From positions 1 through 7,284 of the forward strand of contig CALAUH010000316.1 of NCBI GenBank assembly GCA_937892225.1: a stretch of DNA of 7,284 nt, given 5' to 3'. Source of the DNA: an uncultured Treponema sp. (GTDB taxonomy: Bacteria > Spirochaetota > Spirochaetia > Treponematales > Treponemataceae). The notes under the pieces were generated by a model, which made no database searches, was not told the DNA's origin, and was given only the letters and a program-made list of their open reading frames with translations. Positions within the stretch are counted from its first letter, which is position 1. Every line of letters begins with the position of its first letter. The position numbers were made by a program, and so were the translations under genes. Below, one piece after another: positions 6,110 to 7,284 of this stretch.

Positions 6110-6191
6110 TTTTTCTTCTTAAAAAAACAAAATTTCATCAAAATTTCTATTAATCACTATAAAATTTTAAATAAAGTTTTATATTTTTTAC

Positions 6192-6220
6192 TTGTTAGAT
6201 ACGTATTTTCTTATTATAAT
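6192..6220 (+). promoter_or_regulatory. Sigma-70-type promoter for rsmI
   Basis: TTGTTA (6192-6197, 4 of 6), a 17-base spacer, and a perfect TATAAT (6215-6220). The expected +1 is 6227, the G of the rsmI GTG start codon. No Shine-Dalgarno sequence is present, so a leaderless transcript is predicted. Confidence 0.7.
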
Positions 6221-6226
6221 ATTAAT

Positions 6227-6934
6227 GTGTCTGTACTATATATAATTGGAACACCTATAGGAAATCTTGGTGATATAACTTACAGAGCGGTTGAAACATT
6301 AAAAAATGTTGATTATGTCGCTGCTGAAGATACTCGCCATACATTACAGCTTCTTAATCATTTTGAAATTAAAAAGCCGTTAATTTCCTGTCGGTCACAG
6401 AATGAAAAATTTGCTGGAGAAAAAGTTGTCCAGATATTAAATCAAGGTCATTCTGTAGCTTATGCAAGTGATGCTGGAACTCCCGGAATCAGTGATCCTG
6501 GTGCAGTTTTAGTAGACATTGTAAGACAAGCAGGACACGATGTTGTTCCAATTCCAGGGCCTTCTGCATTTGCAACGCTTGCCAGTGTAGCAGGTTCAGG
6601 CGGTAAAACACTGATTTTCGAAGGTTTTCTTTCTCCAAAACCAGGAAAAAGAAGAAGTCGTTTAAGAGAATTAATGGCTACAGGAGATGCAATAATTATT
6701 TATGAATCTCCGTTCAGAATTACTAAACTTTTAAATGATATTGCCGATATTGAGAGTACAAGGCGGATAGTAGTTGGAAGGGAACTGACTAAGTTGCATG
6801 AGGAGGTTACGTGCGGCTCGGCAGAAGAACTACTTAAGAACTATGCAGAACGACCTTCTATAAAGGGAGAATTTGCAGTGTTCATTTCCGGCATAAAAAA
6901 ACTCAACTTTCTGAATAATCTACCGATAATTTAA
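6227..6934 (+). CDS. rsmI: 16S rRNA 2'-O-ribose C1402 methyltransferase RsmI
   Basis: This 235-residue SAM-dependent methyltransferase of the tetrapyrrole-methylase fold 2'-O-methylates C1402 in the decoding centre of 16S rRNA. Signatures in order: LYIIGTPIGNLGD at 4-16, AAEDTRHT at 32-39, SDAGTPGISDPG at 81-92 (SAM-binding loop), PGPSA at 110-114, FEGFLSPKPGKRR at 131-143, YESPFR at 159-164 and GRELTKLHEE at 184-193. It is shorter than E. coli RsmI (286 residues) and lacks the C-terminal extension, as in many bacteria. The usual 'HxHNE' region reads CRSQNE at 55-60. The only plausible in-frame start is GTG 6227, which places the family-typical 'xLYIxGTPIGNLGD' at the N-terminus; an ATG at 6225 is out of frame. 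Twenty bases separate it from flgM, and its last codons contain a sigma-28 promoter. Confidence 0.95.
   Translation: MSVLYIIGTPIGNLGDITYRAVETLKNVDYVAAEDTRHTLQLLNHFEIKKPLISCRSQNEKFAGEKVVQILNQGHSVAYASDAGTPGISDPGAVLVDIVRQAGHDVVPIPGPSAFATLASVAGSGGKTLIFEGFLSPKPGKRRSRLRELMATGDAIIIYESPFRITKLLNDIADIESTRRIVVGRELTKLHEEVTCGSAEELLKNYAERPSIKGEFAVFISGIKKLNFLNNLPII
6903..6929 (+). promoter_or_regulatory. Sigma-28 (FliA)-type promoter for flgM, inside the end of rsmI
   Basis: TCAACTTT (6903-6910) matches the sigma-28 -35 TAAAGTTT at 6 of 8 positions, and ACCGATAA (6922-6929) matches the -10 GCCGATAA at 7 of 8, with exactly the consensus 11-base spacer. Transcription would start near 6936 and give a leader of about 19 bases that contains the flgM ribosome-binding site. 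The element overlaps the last RsmI codons and ends three bases before the TAA is completed. Confidence 0.8.
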
Positions 6935-6954
6935 AGGTAGAGGGGTAGGACGTT

Positions 6955-7242
6955 ATGATGATAGAAAAACTTGGTGGAATTAATCCTCTTAACAATGTGT
7001 CAAACATTCGTAAAACAGAGAACTCTGCTAAAGTAAGCCCTAATGCTGACTCAATTCATCTTTCAGATGAAGCTGTTGAAAAGGCAGAGGCATACTACCT
7101 TGATAAGGTAGCAGCTGAAACTCCTAATGTAAGAGCAGACAGAATTGCAGAAGTTAAAGCAAAAATTAAAGATCCATCTTATTTGAGCAATGCTGTAATT
7201 CAGTCAGCCGCAGAAAAATTTATGACTAGCATTGGTCTTTAA
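6955..7242 (+). CDS. flgM: FlgM-type anti-sigma-28 factor
   Basis: This 95-residue protein has FlgM architecture: a flexible polar N-terminus (1-31), the linker DSIHLSDEA at 32-40 (typically 'D.v.LSd.a'), and a C-terminal helical sigma-binding region, VRADRIAEVKAKIKDPSYLSNAVIQSAAEKFM, at 59-90, matching 'R.ervaelk..I..G.Y.....iA..ll'. FlgM binds and silences the flagellar sigma factor FliA until the hook-basal body is complete and FlgM is exported. In spirochaetes export would pass through the periplasmic-flagellum secretion apparatus. Two adjacent Mets (6955 and 6958) both suit the ribosome-binding sites AGGGG (6941-6945) and AGGA (6947-6950). It follows rsmI by 20 bases and has the sigma-28 promoter just upstream, implying feedback control. 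No terminator hairpin follows within the 42 bases left. Sequence identity to enteric FlgM is low, so the call rests on pattern, size and promoter. Confidence 0.85.
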   Translation: MMIEKLGGINPLNNVSNIRKTENSAKVSPNADSIHLSDEAVEKAEAYYLDKVAAETPNVRADRIAEVKAKIKDPSYLSNAVIQSAAEKFMTSIGL

Positions 7243-7284
7243 TTTTTTCTCGCTTTCAGTTAGCTAAATTGTCCATAAAGGCGG
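7243..7284 (+). other. Start of the next intergenic gap; possible ribosome-binding site at the edge
   Basis: After the flgM stop there is a run of T's without a preceding hairpin, so no intrinsic terminator is supported. The window ends in AAAGGCGG (7277-7284), which could be the ribosome-binding site of a further plus-strand gene, implying that the flgM unit continues. The start codon is not in the window. Confidence 0.3.

Larger units (their letters stand above)
5889..6226. other. Long AT-rich divergent intergenic region
   Basis: This 338-base gap lies between the divergent lipoprotein and rsmI genes. It holds the lipoprotein leader (about 120 bases), its minus-strand promoter, an AGTGTCA dyad, and the rsmI promoter at the right end. 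A short AT hairpin (CAAATA/TATTTG, 5935-5950) lies in the leader. No credible small ORF, tRNA or known riboswitch core was seen. Confidence 0.7.

Noticed and set aside
6158..6189. TATAAAA/TTTTATA inverted repeat followed by a T-run, terminator-like
   Set aside because: The stem is entirely A-T and there is no upstream plus-strand gene to terminate, so it is probably chance.
7265..7284. TAAA near the right edge as the -35 of a second sigma-28 promoter
   Set aside because: The -10 position would fall outside the window, so it cannot be assessed.

Overview
The window is AT-rich bacterial DNA that most resembles a low-GC Treponema or related spirochaete. The evidence is a small FlgM-type anti-sigma factor next to rsmI, a canonical sigma-28 promoter, a lipoprotein signal with a relaxed lipobox, and membrane-anchored LuxR-type regulation. 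The genus is an inference from protein style and context, not proved by a marker gene. No rRNA, tRNA, CRISPR array, insertion sequence or phage gene was seen.

Layout. (1) Positions 1-2184, minus strand: a dicarboxylate/amino-acid-type (SDF) symporter is followed after 22 bases by tex, which runs off the left edge. (2) Positions 2185-2255: a compact divergent promoter region whose two -35 boxes are one base apart. (3) Positions 2256-4461, plus strand: a three-gene run encoding an unrecognised protein with a faint short-chain-dehydrogenase look, an MgtC/SapB-family membrane protein, and a six-helix membrane protein with a C-terminal LuxR-type DNA-binding domain. (4) Positions 4462-4568: a convergent intergenic gap with a clear intrinsic terminator for the minus strand. 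(5) Positions 4569-5888, minus strand: a lipoprotein with a PQQ-like beta-propeller. (6) Positions 5889-6226: a long AT-rich intergenic region with promoters facing both ways and a dyad. (7) Positions 6227-7242, plus strand: rsmI, then flgM, with a sigma-28 promoter embedded in the last codons of rsmI.

Two regulatory observations stand out. First, three genes that begin transcription units (symporter, the 2256 gene, rsmI) have a -10 hexamer ending exactly six bases before the start codon and no Shine-Dalgarno sequence. Sigma-70 geometry then puts +1 on the first base of the start codon, so their mRNAs are probably leaderless. Downstream genes (tex, mgtC-like, flgM) and the lipoprotein gene keep purine-rich ribosome-binding sites. 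Second, the end of rsmI reads as TCAACTTT-N11-ACCGATAA, a near-perfect FliA-type promoter with exact spacing. It would put flgM under the sigma factor that FlgM inhibits, in addition to read-through from rsmI.

The most unusual proteins are the membrane-embedded LuxR-type regulator beside the MgtC-like gene, with an inverted repeat ending on its start codon, and the SDF transporter, which lacks most canonical substrate-binding motifs.
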